Shown: piece by piece, positions 23,074-39,316 of the stretch
Layout: each line of letters opens with the position of its first letter
How positions within the stretch are numbered: position 1 is the stretch's first letter
Assembly: GCF_030867095.1 (NCBI RefSeq)
Contig: NC_081824.1
Span: 307,970,956 to 308,034,955, forward strand
DNA: 64,000 bases
Direction of reading: 5' to 3'
Source of the DNA: Alligator mississippiensis
Taxonomy: Eukaryota > Chordata > Crocodylia > Alligatoridae
Position numbers and translations under genes: made by a program
The notes under the pieces: model-generated
What the model was told of the DNA's origin: nothing
The model's database searches: none
Seen by the model: the letters and a program-made list of their open reading frames with translations, nothing else

Positions 23074-23411
23074 ATAGGGATTAGCTTATTCTGGCTGAAA
23101 TTGCACCAGAGTTTATTCAGTTGCATTAATTGCACATATAGACACCCCCACTGTATTGCAACTAGTGCTGCAACATACCATTTATGAACTCTGTCAAAAA
23201 CAAGTGACAGCTGGGTGGTATGGAAAAGGAAGGGGAAAGGTACGCTGTATGGCTATTTGTTTTATTCTGAATTTAAAATTTGTGTGTGAAGCATAGCTGA
23301 TGTGTGGGGAAATGCTGATTAGAAGACTAAAAACAAATTGGTGGTGTGCTAGAAAGCACCTTAAGTGCTGCCTTCTCATGGCATTCACACACATGTGAGA
23401 ATGTATCCTAT

Positions 23412-23505
23412 ATCTCCATTTTGCAAATGGGAACTCTGAGATACAGAGGCCTAAGTGATGTGCCCAAGATCTCATAGTTAATATCAGAGCTAAAAGCAAA
23501 TCTCT
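23412..23505 (+). repeat. MIR (CORE-SINE) relic
   Basis: CCATTTTGCAAATGGGAACT, GATACAGAGGC, CTAAGTGATGTGCCCAAGAT and CTCATAGTTAATATCAGAGCT follow in the order of the MIR consensus (CCATTTTACAGATGAGGAAA, CACAGAG, TTAAGTGACTTGCCCAAGGT, CACACAGC...GGCAGAGC). This is an ancient amniote-wide SINE. Confidence 0.85.
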
Positions 23506-24884
23506 AAGGCCAGATCTACATCATAAATGTACCACATCTGGTAGTAGTGTCCTCAAGGTCACTGTCAAGTCCAGGCAGTTTGCTTCCAAAAGTAGAAGCA
23601 GCATAGTTATATCTGGGCTATACTTAAGCAGGCTAGCTGGCACTGCTGAGTGCTTGAAATCCAGTAGAGTAACTAAGAGGGTAGAACTGGGGACCAGCCC
23701 TGCTTGCCAACCCTGGGTGGGGGAGGTGGAGTGATGTAAAAAACACAGCAGCTGTTTGAGCCCAAGGTGCTCAAACATCCAGTTATATTTATATTGACAC
23801 GGCCATAACTAGGCAGGGTATAGTTACCAAAGATTCTGGTTTCTCCCCATCTCTTTTGAGGTCCCAAGTTGCCTTTCTTTCAAATACTTTTTTCCTCATT
23901 GACTGTAATTAGACTAAGCTTGTAGTGATATAAGCATTAGTTTATAAAACTGAAAATAGCAATAAACAAGCTTCCTGTTTACCCTATATGATGAAAATCT
24001 TACCCTGCCTTCTGCCTGACTTCAGACTAACATGGCTAACTACCCCTCTCAAAAGATTTTGCCTTTTAACTTGAAGACCCACAAAATAAATTAATACCAT
24101 GCTACAAGTACAAGCAAAAATGCAGCAACATCAATCCAACCAATGAAAAATGGATTTCTGTTGCTGCTCGCAGGCACATGAGAAGTGTTAAAATACATGA
24201 GCGAAGAAATGTGCTCAGTCAGAAATACAAATGACAACAATTTGGGAGAAAGATTGTAAATGTTATGAAATAAATTCTAACAGGCATCAACAAGCAGAAT
24301 GAATACACGTCCTTCAATATTTTGGTGTGAGCTTTCATAGTAATTGGCTTGACCATAACTGGTATTGATATAGCAGGAGGTAACAGAATCCTTATTATCA
24401 TAGGTTTTGTGGAACAAAGACGTCTTAACATCCAGTAATATTGCCCAGTCTCCCAGTCTTTGTAATGAATTCTCATTTGAATCATGTGCTTTCCTTGGCA
24501 CAGCTAGTATCTGATGAACAATATAATTCATGCTCCATCTTTTCTTCTTGGGAAATTGTCTTACTTTGCTTCATCAAAATCTTCACATTACAGTTCACTT
24601 TGGATTGCTCTTATATGTTCTTTATGCTGCCTTCTGTTTGTGTTCTAAGCAGCTATTTTTCCATGATCTCTAGCACTTTTGCCACCTCTTAGGAACAATG
24701 GTTCTGTTTTTGCATCCAATGTAGTAAGTAGTATAAACCACTGGTTTCCAAAATATTTTTTTTAATAAGAAGATGGTGGGGAGAGAAGGCAGTTATAATA
24801 CTGTCCAGTATTTGAAGGGCTTTCCATCTATTCCATAGGGATAGATTTATCATGGGTAAGAACAGCCAGCAGTCAACCCTCAAG
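23506..24884. other. Mostly unannotated; short repeat remnant
   Basis: No gene recognised. CAGACTAACATGGCTAACTACCC (24025-24047) is the reverse complement of a 'gggtggtagccgcgttggtct'-type word also seen at 29336-29357, so both may be ends of one interspersed repeat family. Confidence 0.4.
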
Positions 24885-24955
24885 TGCAGGGGGGTGGGCG
24901 CAATGATCTTGTAAGATTCTTTCTACCTCCTGACATCTATAAATTTATGCTTCCT
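24885..24955 (+). mobile_element. CR1-like 3' tail fragment
   Basis: GGGGGTGGGCGCAATGATCT followed by a TTCTTTCTACCTCCTGACAT-type block and TCTATAAATTTA matches the order of the CR1 3' UTR (GGTTGGACTAGATGACC..., CCTTCCAGCC..., terminal 8-mer). It is short and decayed. Confidence 0.55.
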
Positions 24956-25404
24956 GCTTGATAACTTCTTGGCTGCAGAGCCCCATCTGGAGCAATAAGC
25001 AACAGCAACCACCACTCATTCATAACCTAGATACAAAGGTAGTTAACAAAGAGCCAGCAGCATAGGGAAATAAAATAGTACTGCTGCTTTAGGGACTACT
25101 AGTCTTATCTTAAGGTCTTTATGCTGAAGTCACCAGAACCATTTGTATAAAGTATTTGCATAAAGGCTATAAAACATATGTATCCATTGACTTCAGTTGC
25201 AATGTAACTTTCATTACTTCTGCAGATGTGGCTGCAGATATCTCAGGCTGACCATTCATAAAATGTATCATACCCAAGTAACATTGAACTCTCAGCATTT
25301 TGGTGTAAAGGACTTGTACAGTACTTGTGGTAGAAGCAGAGATACAATTAAACTTTCTTGGGTTGTATTCCAACTACATGTAAGATTAACTTTGACTGGT
25401 TTAT

Positions 25405-25495
25405 GACAGAGCGACTGTGATGCAGTTGCCTGCAATCTCAAGGGGCTAGAACTGATGACCTAGGAGATCCCTTCCAATCCTATGTTCCTAATATG
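25405..25495 (+). mobile_element. CR1 3' tail fragment
   Basis: Contains GGGCTAGAACTGATGACCTA and GAGATCCCTTCCAATCCTAT, closely following the CR1 3' UTR order, and ends near TGTTCCTAA. Only about 90 bp is preserved. Confidence 0.75.
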
Positions 25496-26393
25496 GCACA
25501 TAACCGGTATAGGAAGACCAATAGTTCCTGGTTGCTAAGACAGAACTTATGTTAAGGTGTGCTCTCTTGAACCAGAGAAATCTATACTCAAGCACTCCAC
25601 ATAAATGCCACCATGCATACTAAATTCTACAACCCATTCCTGTGCGTACATGACATGGTTTAATATTATTACTACATTTGCACACCATTCTTATATCTAC
25701 CTCCCTTCTAACATTGCCCATAGCAAGAGAGCCAATACGTATGGCTACAAATACAGAGCTCATTTCTGAAAAGAGGCATAATGGATCCCACAAGGTACAT
25801 GTACATCTCTCCAGAGAGCAGTGGGGAAGGAGAGGAGTTCAAAACTCTATCTCCATAACAGCATCACTGCAGATCCCCTCCAATTGCAATTACAGCTCTG
25901 TCAATTTGCTTCAACTGACAGAGGGGAGAGACCGGGAGAACTACATTTGTTGTGGTTGCTTCTTAACTCTTTAAGTCCTAGTTTTCAGATATCTCCAATT
26001 CAAGAACTTCACATTCTTGCAGAATATGAGATACTGCTAGGGATTCTGATCTTTTAATTAATGAAGTTTTTTGCCTGAATAATGCATATATAAGGGCACC
26101 AAATTTAGGTCTCACAGGAAGCTTTAAATCTAGCATTTTCTAAATTTAAAGTGTTAAACTTTACATCTACATGCTTTTAAAACAAGTTTAATATGCACCT
26201 TCTTAAAAATAATTCTAAACACATTCCATCATGTGGAATCCTGGTATGATTCCATGCTAACTCATGACTCATACCAGGATTCTCACATTTAGACACAGGG
26301 CTCAGACCTCTACCATTTCAACTCATGGTAGAAATGATTGGTTGCCAACTTCTATGTGGACTAGCTGACAGAAGAGGAATATAGGCTGCTTAC
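25496..26393. other. Unannotated AT-rich stretch with a 13-bp hairpin
   Basis: No gene recognised. AATCCTGGTATGA (26237-26249) and its exact reverse complement TCATACCAGGATT (26269-26281) form a stem with a 19-nt loop. Confidence 0.5.
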
Positions 26394-26666
26394 AGACATT
26401 AAAAAACCAAAATGATGCTTTATTTTAAATTCCGTGTGCCCCCGCGCTGAGCCCAGCAAATGCCCAAAAGAGGCATGATGTTAGTTGGACCTGGCTTGCC
26501 CAACATCTATATAGATTGGGCGCTTTAGTGGGGCTTTTTTGGCACTTATCTAAAAGTTGATTGACTCAGCTGTTAGAGAAAAGTGCTGACGCCCAAGCTA
26601 TACAGATGCTGCAAAACTGGGTCGAACTGTGAATCATGATTTTTTTTAAATGTCTGTAAGCATCCA
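26394..26666. mobile_element. MITE with TGCTTACAGACATT terminal inverted repeats
   Basis: The left end GGCTGCTTACAGACATTAAA and right end, reverse-complemented as GGATGCTTACAGACATTTAA, match over about 20 bp. The interior is about 230 bp and non-coding. A clear target duplication was not found. Confidence 0.75.
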
Positions 26667-26976
26667 TAGACTGTCAATTCTTGGACCAAATGTCTGGTTT
26701 TAGACAAAGCTAAGCTTGTAAACTCTGCTGTCTTTGTTTCCCCCAACTTTGTTTTTCTTCCATTCTTCTCTTACCTATTTAAACATGTCTTCTACATTTT
26801 TCCAATATACTCCTATCCCCTCCCACTCCATTATCATACCTCCATGATTCTTTTAGACCTGACTCTAGCTTTTGCATCTAACCTCTGTATCCTAATTCCC
26901 ATAGATAGAAAGAGCAATTTTAAGTAAAGTGGTACCTGTGAAGTCCCATGATGGAATATGCACAATTCTTTGGTCA

Positions 26977-27368
26977 GTCATACATAGGGACCTACCTAAG
27001 TTGCGGCAAAAGAACAGGTTTTTCACAGCCTGTTTGAAGCACACAAAGCTGATTTTTGTGGGCATTTTTGGTGGCCCTGCCCCTTGCTGCTGATTGGCGG
27101 ATGGGCCCCAGGAGCCCCACCCCTCACCACTGATTGGAGGAGGGTGCCTTCTCCAAGTTTACATCACTACCACTTTCTTTGCCTCACTCCTCACTGCTGA
27201 TTGGCAGAAGTCACCTTCATTCAGTCTACCTCACTACTGTTTTTTTTTTAGTTGATTTCATGGGAAATCATGGCCATGGTGGATTTCCTGATGCTTGCAG
27301 ACAATGGTGTTTTTCACGGTTTCTGCAAAATCCATGAAACTGCAATTTAGGTAGCCCCTGCTCATACA
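26977..27368. mobile_element. hAT-like MITE with internal tandem units
   Basis: The element proper is 26985-27360. Its left end TAGGGACCTACCTAAGTTGC and right end, reverse-complemented as CAGGGGCTACCTAAATTGC, form a terminal inverted repeat of about 20 bp. Flanking 8-mers GTCATACA (26977-26984) and CTCATACA (27361-27368) match at 7 of 8 positions, the length of a hAT target duplication. Inside, three diverged direct units centre on CACTGCTGATTGGMGGA (27088, 27130 and 27198 region). Confidence 0.8.
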
Positions 27369-27910
27369 CAGTCCATAGTTATGTGCAGGAGGTGAGAGAA
27401 AAATGGAATATGCTCCATGTAGGACTTACATTTTAGGTGGAATCTTTGGAGCATTTATCTGTCAGGTGCTAGCAAGTCTCTTTTGTGAAAATGTAAGTAT
27501 GGTTTGTGTGGTTTTGTTTTATAAACATTATTGGGATGAGTTATCATGGGTATTGTTAAGACTGCATCCCAGGTTGACCCTCTACCTGTTTCCAAGTCCC
27601 TCCTCCAAAATCTGGAGATTTAGAGATTCTCAGTTAAAAAGACTGTAAGCCATCTTTAAGAGGCAAAGCAATTCATTTTTCTATAATTTCCCTCTATGAA
27701 ATGGCTGAACCACTTTTTGGTTGAAACTTAGAAAAAATCTTGAGATTGAAAACATTCTGCCCAAATAGTTAAAATGAAAGGTTCTTGAATGCAAAGTGTT
27801 GGGATATATTAACCACAGAAACTGCTGCCATCTCTGCCTGTAATAAGTAACATTTCCCAGGGCTGCTTGCATTCTGTTGACATTTACTCCACCCTTTCAC
27901 AAAGCCGTGT

Positions 27911-27941
27911 GGGGGAGGGAGGGAGGGAGGGAGGGAGGGAG
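27911..27941. repeat. (GGGA)n microsatellite
   Basis: Seven to eight GGGA units in a row within an otherwise ordinary stretch. Confidence 0.9.
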
Positions 27942-29069
27942 TGAGCCCTGAGCCATGATTGTTCATATCATCTTGATTTGGAATTGTGAGTCTCACTTGG
28001 CCCAAGTACGTTCTTTATCAATTTTTAATTCCACTCTCATTTTCTAATTATATTTGCCATGTTCTTCTAATTATTAATTATTACAAGCTGAATATAATAC
28101 TGAGATAATTCAGCCAATCTGATTGGCTAATACATAAATGCCTTGTACATACTTTTTAATGGCACCAGCCATTTAAAAAAAAAAAATCCATATACCTATT
28201 TCCCACCCCCTTTCAACTGCATCTTAAAATAGAAATAATGACTCAATACAATGTATTTCTTTAAGATTAATAGCTGGCTGAGGATAATAGGCTTCAGTTC
28301 TGCTTTATGAGTTCACAAATTTCTACTGCACAGAACTTTTAGAAATATAAGAAACTTGACAGTCTATTTTAAAAAGCTTTTAATTCTACTAACATAATTT
28401 GGTTTCCACCTAAGCATTTTTAAAATTGATAATACCAGGTTGGGGAACAGAAGAGAAGTTAGAAATGCCTTTTCTATCTAGAAATGATTGTAAATATGCA
28501 GAGTCTACATATTGAGATGGCATCATGAAATAAGCAATCACATACAAGTCCACCTTACCCTAAGTAAGTACTGTATATATTTGTAATGAAAAGTTTCTTC
28601 CCCAAAGAGTCTGAAGTCCAAGTCATATGATTCTCTCTGTCTTACAATGGGGTGAAATAGGAGACAGTTCTTTTTAGTCTGTCTTTAAGATACAATAGAG
28701 AACCAATAGCATTTTTTGTATAGAGTTTTAAAGCAACCAGGATCAGGCCATTGGAAAGAAAACCAGAGCTTTGAAGAAAGAATGGTAAAAGGATTATTGA
28801 TGCTGAAGTCATAGTTCCTTGGATTTCCAGAGTAGAATGATTGCTTCCCTGAGGTGCTTTCTCACATCTCATTTTTTCACAAACCTACCTCCAATGTAAG
28901 TGGCATCATGATGATCCCTCTCTTTTTAATCCAAGGCTTGAATTTATTTATTTTTCTATGTCAGCCTTCCTGGATACCAGATCTGGTCTCTATTAGTGGG
29001 TTGGGGGAAGACAGCAGTGCTTCTGCTGGAGCTGGCTGATGGAGCCAGGGCTTCAGAGTGGCTTTTAGG
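27942..29069. other. Unannotated AT-rich stretch
   Basis: No gene recognised. An A-run lies at 28175-28190. Confidence 0.5.
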
Positions 29070-29267
29070 GTAGCCATCATAGAGGACATTCTGGTTTTCT
29101 GCTACTCCTCTATCGATACAAAACTGGGCGCCTTTGTGTCTTCTATTTTTCTCTTCAAGAGAAAGAGATCATTGGGTCTTCAAGAGAAAAATAGAGGGCA
29201 GACAGGCGTCTGATTTCATATCAATAGAGGGCAGAGGACAACCGGACTGTCCTCTATGATGGCCACC
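29070..29267. mobile_element. Foldback MITE upstream of TMEM47
   Basis: The whole element is a hairpin. The left arm starts GTAGCCATCATAGAGGACAT and the right arm, reverse-complemented, starts GGTGGCCATCATAGAGGACA. Inner stems include CTTCTATTTTTCTCTTCAAG pairing with CTTCAAGAGAAAAATAGAGG around a short loop near 29160-29180. About 200 bp, non-coding, ending roughly 870 bp before the TMEM47 start codon. Confidence 0.8.
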
Positions 29268-29335
29268 GTAGTGGCGTCAAGCAGCAGCAGGCAGGTGGCA
29301 AACCAGGTCCCCTCACACGCAGGGGCAGGGATGTA

Positions 29336-29530
29336 GGGTGGTAGCCGCGTTGGTCTAAGGACATCCATTCGCAGACGAGGTGTCACAGTTGTTCGGGGCT
29401 GGAAGGGACCTTACAGACCAGCGAGTCCAGCCAGCTTTGCCTGATGTATAAGCCTGAAGCCATCCTCAATCAGCTTGTGCCCATATTTCTTGTCCTCCCC
29501 TGGGGGGGCTGGGAGGGGTGCTTCGGGTAA
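29336..29530 (-). repeat. Composite of a short repeat end and a CR1 fragment (minus)
   Basis: GGTGGTAGCCGCGTTGGTCT (29339-29358) resembles the word at 24025-24047 in reverse. From about 29385 rightward, the minus strand reads as CR1 3' sequence (GGACAAGAAATATGGGCACA, GGTCCCTTCCAGCCCCGAAC). Confidence 0.6.
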
Positions 29531-29599
29531 ATCCCATCTTTGATTAGACCAGCTCAAATACCAGGGGCAATTCTTCTTGGCAAGCTCTGTTTAGACCAG

Positions 29600-34664
<5,065 letters not shown>

Positions 34665-34914
34665 TTGGGCGTTCATAGATGTGTTCCGGGAGGTGGTGGT
34701 AGGGGGGGGCTTTAATTAGCACAGTTCCACGAGCCATGCTAATTAAAGCACCAGGATTGTCATGTGTATCAGCATCCCTGAGCTGAAAAATGGTGGCAGG
34801 GCACTTTGAACTAAAGCTTGTCAAATGACACTGAAGTCTGCTGGACTGCAGCAATTACCATTACAACCCGCTGTAATTACGTGTTGGAGAAGCCTCCCTG
34901 CACATGTATAGGAT
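34665..34914. mobile_element. MITE family A, copy 2 (in intron 1)
   Basis: Ends TTGGGCGTTCATAGATGTGT and CTGCACATGTATAGG, with CTTTAATTAGCACAG, a GCTAATTAAAG inverted partner and an AACTAAAGCTTG block as in the copies at 18225 and 57441. A G-rich run sits near the left end. Shorter and more diverged than the others. Confidence 0.55.
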
Positions 34915-35330
34915 TTCTTAATGACCAGTCCCATAGCATGAAAACTCTCATGTTTTACTGATATGTCCAAAAAGTTTGATACCAAACCAAATAAAAGGCA
35001 AGTTCAACATCCTTCACTTTTTTGCCTTCGATTAGGGAGGGTGTAAGTTTTGGATCATGCTGCTCCAGAAAAAAAAAGTCTGATCTACAAGAATTTATAT
35101 TCAGCATACTTTTCTCTCAAGATATCAAGTAAAGCTGTGGAACCTGTTGATTTTTTAAATTTGTCTTTCAGCAAACTCTGCTCTCAAATACCACTTAGTA
35201 GTATTTTACTTGCTCAGGTATTTAAAAAAAACAAAACAAAATCTGATTTAGATCTGTAACCAATAGAATTCCCTTGTTACTTAACACGTATGAAAATTTT
35301 CAGACATGTTCAAAGTGAATTATAATTAAT

Positions 35331-35455
35331 CATCAAAATAGCCTGAAAGGTGGTGGTATAAGCATGCTCCCCATTTTACAGGCAGGAAAACAGACCAAGT
35401 GATCTTAGTGGAACCCATGCTTGGGGTGATTTGCAGAACCAGGGCTTTTTCACAC
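35331..35455 (+). repeat. MIR/L2-type relic
   Basis: ATAGCCTGAAAGGTGGTGGT, CTCCCCATTTTACAGGCAGG and AAAACAGACCAAGTGATCTT follow the order of MIR or L2 3' ends (CCTGTGAGGTAGG, CCCCATTTTACAGATGAGG, AAACTGAGGC...AAGTGACTT). An ancient, decayed copy. Confidence 0.65.
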
Positions 35456-38400
35456 CTAAGCATACATGCATACTTTCAGCTGCATGAGCTCCTACTGTAG
35501 TGTGTCATTAAGCATGAAGCTCCTGGCTGTTCAGAGGATCCTGGCAGACATTAAGATAGTGGTGTGATGAGATCTGATCCCTAATTCCAGGAATTGCACC
35601 TCCTGCCTTGCCACATGTACATGGTAAGAGGTGCGATTATTGAGATTGGTTACTGATTCCAGTTGTGTCACTATTTTAATGGGACCCTTGCAAATTGATT
35701 GGGGTTAGCAAGGTTCCAGATCCCCCCCCACTGAGGACTTTAACCGTTTCCCATGCCCAGCAGTGCATCTGAGTATAGAAGAACCCAAGTGGTTGGCTGC
35801 CTTGTCCTATGGCTCCTTCTGGAGCTGTTTTGAGCTGTTGGGTCCTGGTGAGCCCTGTGGCTGACCACAGCCTGGCAGGTTGCTTTCCTTGCCCCACAGT
35901 GCCCTGCATCAACACATTGAAAGTCACACATGCTTCCTCATACAGTGCTGCACTGTGTGGCTGTTAGCCTACCAAGGTTAAAGAATCCATCAGCTGATGG
36001 GATCCCAGTTCTGCACCTAAAGAAGTGTGGTGCTGAACCAGCATCACTGTCTGGCAAGCCTTGCAATGCAGCCAGCATTGGTTCCCATAGTGGTCTGCCC
36101 TGCCACACATTTGGTTTAAGGTGCACTGCAAACTAGCCACAAACGTGTTCCACTTATTTTGTAGCAAAATGTGGTGGTTATTTTGTTTGTTTGTTTGTTT
36201 TTGCCATGCCATAACTTCCGTGAATGTGTGCCCAAGTTACTATTAATGGTTCAATTAATAGGTCAATCATATTATAAAAGTAATATCTGCCAGGTCCACA
36301 GTAACAAAGGCAAACATCTCACCACCTCTTCCTCCCTTGTCATGTGTGAAGCATGTCCATGGAACTCAGATATAATATGGCTATATGAAATGTGTGTTGT
36401 ATGCATGTTGTACATGGGTACAAATTAACAACTATTTTTTTTCAAAAGTAAAACAAATGTCATCAATACACTTAATTGACCTTACCATAATTTCTTTTGT
36501 GCATCATCACTCCTAATAATGGAAAGCTGCTGGTTTTTTGTTTGGCTTATTTACTGGTAATAAATATCTTCACCCAGTAGTTTAAAATGCTCTTAATGCT
36601 AATGATAATAAGTGGTTTAAATATTTTATGAGACTTATATTTAGAACGAAGCGGGGTATAGCCTTGTCTCTACTACTGATTTGTGTCCAAAGAGGACCAT
36701 ACAAGTTCCAAGCTAGCAAGCAGAAATGGATAAGATCTGTTAGTTTGTATTGCTTTCAATGTATTAGAATGCTCTGGTTCAGTAAAAAAGGCTGCCAGTT
36801 TGATGGAAAAGGAAAAACTATATTTAAATGCTAATTATTTTTTACAAGGTCCACTGGAATAAGTTTTGAAAATATCAGCAGATTGCCAGTTAGTTTGATG
36901 AACACTGACATTCCTCTTACAGCCTAGATCATGGTTAGAGTTGCTGAAATATTACTAAGTGCCATGCTGTATATGTGGAGGTCAGAAAAGAGAGCTCAGG
37001 CTCTTTTAATCTTGAAAAGAACATCTTGTGCCTTTTGTCTCTCTTCTTCTCCCCTAGCTACATATACTTGTAAAGTTTCTTCCATGGATGTTTGGAAGGA
37101 CAGCCCAGTAATTAATTTGACACGGTAAACCTGTTCTATGAATCTCGGAGCAAGGCCATGCATCTGGTGTGAGAGATCCCTAAGCATAGTTTGTACTTCC
37201 TTTTCTGTGAATGAATTATAGATGACATGATTTCCTGTAATGCTGTACTCAAGCTGGCAAAGGTGGTATGTAATATATTAGACCTCAGAAAAAAAGTTAG
37301 CATTTCAGGTAGGTCTTTTATCTGAAGAATGCTTTCTCCTCAGCATCTAAAGAATGGTCTCTTGTGGTCCTTAAAACGTGTGTTCATTGAGCTTTGAAAA
37401 GAAAACAGCTGGTTTAAAAAGAAAAAAAAGGCATCTACTTGTTTTGTGGGAATTGGAGGTTTAAAAAAAATAAATAACAATTTAACTTTTACTTTAGAGA
37501 GCGATATATTAATGGCCACATGAGCAAGCACATGCTACCTCTCAAGTAATTCATAGACCTGTAAACCTGTGGATCTGGCAGCATTTTGTGGACTTGAAAA
37601 TATGTCTTAGTTGCACAGCACTAGGTACTGGGTAACATTTTAGTTGATGTTCTACCATGAAGACCAAAGATAACGTTTTCACTGGTGTCTAGTTCTAAAT
37701 GCACAAGGGAATGGGTGAGATAAATGAAATATAGTTTGAGATTCCTGCAGGAGCCTAGCACCCTTGAGCAGCTCTGTAGCATCAGTAACTTTGAGGTGCT
37801 TTTCTATATATCCATTTTTGGAAATCTAAGCCACTAAATATTTATATATTTGGATATCATCTGAGTGGGGTTGGGAAAGTCAGTGTTGCCTAAATGTTGA
37901 ACTTAGGTACCAAAGGTACTTTGACATTTTTTCCTTAAGTGATTTAAGAACGTAAATTGTATTTTCTAAAGAGACTTGGGTTCCTGAGTTCCACTGATAC
38001 AGGTGCTTTGGAATATTTTATTCCTACAGTCCACTTCCATTGTAAAAAATCCCTATCAATCTGGAACTGATCTTGCCATTGTCTAGTGCATTTGGCACAG
38101 AGCCTCATGATCTACAGTGAGGTTTTGCATGGATACAACATTTGCTTGCATGGAACAGCTTGCAGGATTGAAACTTTAACTGTGTTTTATGAGAATAAGA
38201 AAAGTAATATTCAGTTCCATATGTCCAGAATGGTAACTTCACTCCTCAACTATGAAGTTTAAAGATAAAATGTATAGTGGGATGTTTTCATTTCACTATA
38301 TACATTTTTATGCCAACATCCTCTAGTTTGGGATTTAGATGATTAACTTAACTAAAATGAAGTTTCTTGTCTGTAGGTATTTTGCTCTAACATGTTAGCA

Positions 38401-38700
38401 GCAGAATTAAGTATGCCTTATTACATTAAAAAACAAATTGTTCTCTTCACTTCCTGTGAGTGGCTCGTCTCAGAACCTCAACTGCAGACTTACATAGATG
38501 CTGTGAGCGCCCAAATTTACCTTTGTGTTAAAGTACAGCAGTGACTTAGCAAAATAGTTATGCTCACCTTGAGAAAAAAGGTGTATACAGCCAAAGTTGC
38601 TCTGGTTCATTTAGCAGGCAGTAGCTGTACATGCATATTGTTGGCTGTGAGTAAAACTGTCACAAGTTCCTGAGGGGCTGAGGAGCCAAGTAGTCAAATC
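35456..38700. other. Intron 1, mostly unannotated
   Basis: A moderately GC-rich block at 35.5-36.15 kb looks repeat-like but I could not define its ends. A (GTTT)n run lies at 36183-36200. The rest is AT-rich with no exon or RNA gene seen. Confidence 0.45.
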
Positions 38701-39316
38701 ATTTAGACAGGGGTGTCAAAGATATGGCCTGCAGGCTGGATTCGGCCCGCAGAGCCACATAACTTGGCCCCCAGTGCTGATTCCACACGGGGCCAGTCCT
38801 GGATACCCCCACCTCTCTGCCTCATGTACCAGATCCAGGGCCTGGTCTGGCCAGTCCAGAACTTCACTGCACACAGTGCCTGCTTTGGCCAGTCCAGGAT
38901 GAGCTGCATGCAGTGCCTGCTTTGCCTGGTGTGGGGTGGGTGCCACATGCAGTGCAGGTCCCAGAGCAGATGGGGAGTGCAGCACAGTCCCAGGCCAGCT
39001 AGTGCAGCCATTGAATCAAGTATGCAGGGGTTGGGGGGTCTCCCACATGCTGGATCCAGTGCCTGGGCTGGACCCACTTGGCACATGGCATCTGTCTTGG
39101 ATCAGCTGGAGTGATGCTTGTGCTTTGTGTCCCAATCTAGCCAGAGTAGGGACCACGTGCAGCACACTCACTCCCTAACTGGCCAGAATGAGCACCACGG
39201 GCACTAGATCCAGCATGTGGGGTCCCAAAGGGCTTGCCTCATCCAGCTTGTAGACCAGTCCTGTGCCACTGTTCTGGCCCACAGGACCAGATGAGTTTGA
39301 CACACCTGATTTAGAC
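38701..39316. mobile_element. hAT-type non-autonomous transposon in intron 1
   Basis: The element proper runs about 38709-39308. Its ends are AGGGGTGTCAAAGATATGGC on the left and GATGAGTTTGACACACCTG on the right, inverted partners of the CAGGGGTGTCAAACTCAT hAT terminus. ATTTAGAC flanks both sides (38701-38708 and 39309-39316), an 8-bp target duplication if one terminal C has been lost on the left. The interior repeats a TGGCCAGTCCAG..CTGCATGCAGTGCC unit several times. Open frames across it are non-coding artefacts. Confidence 0.85.
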
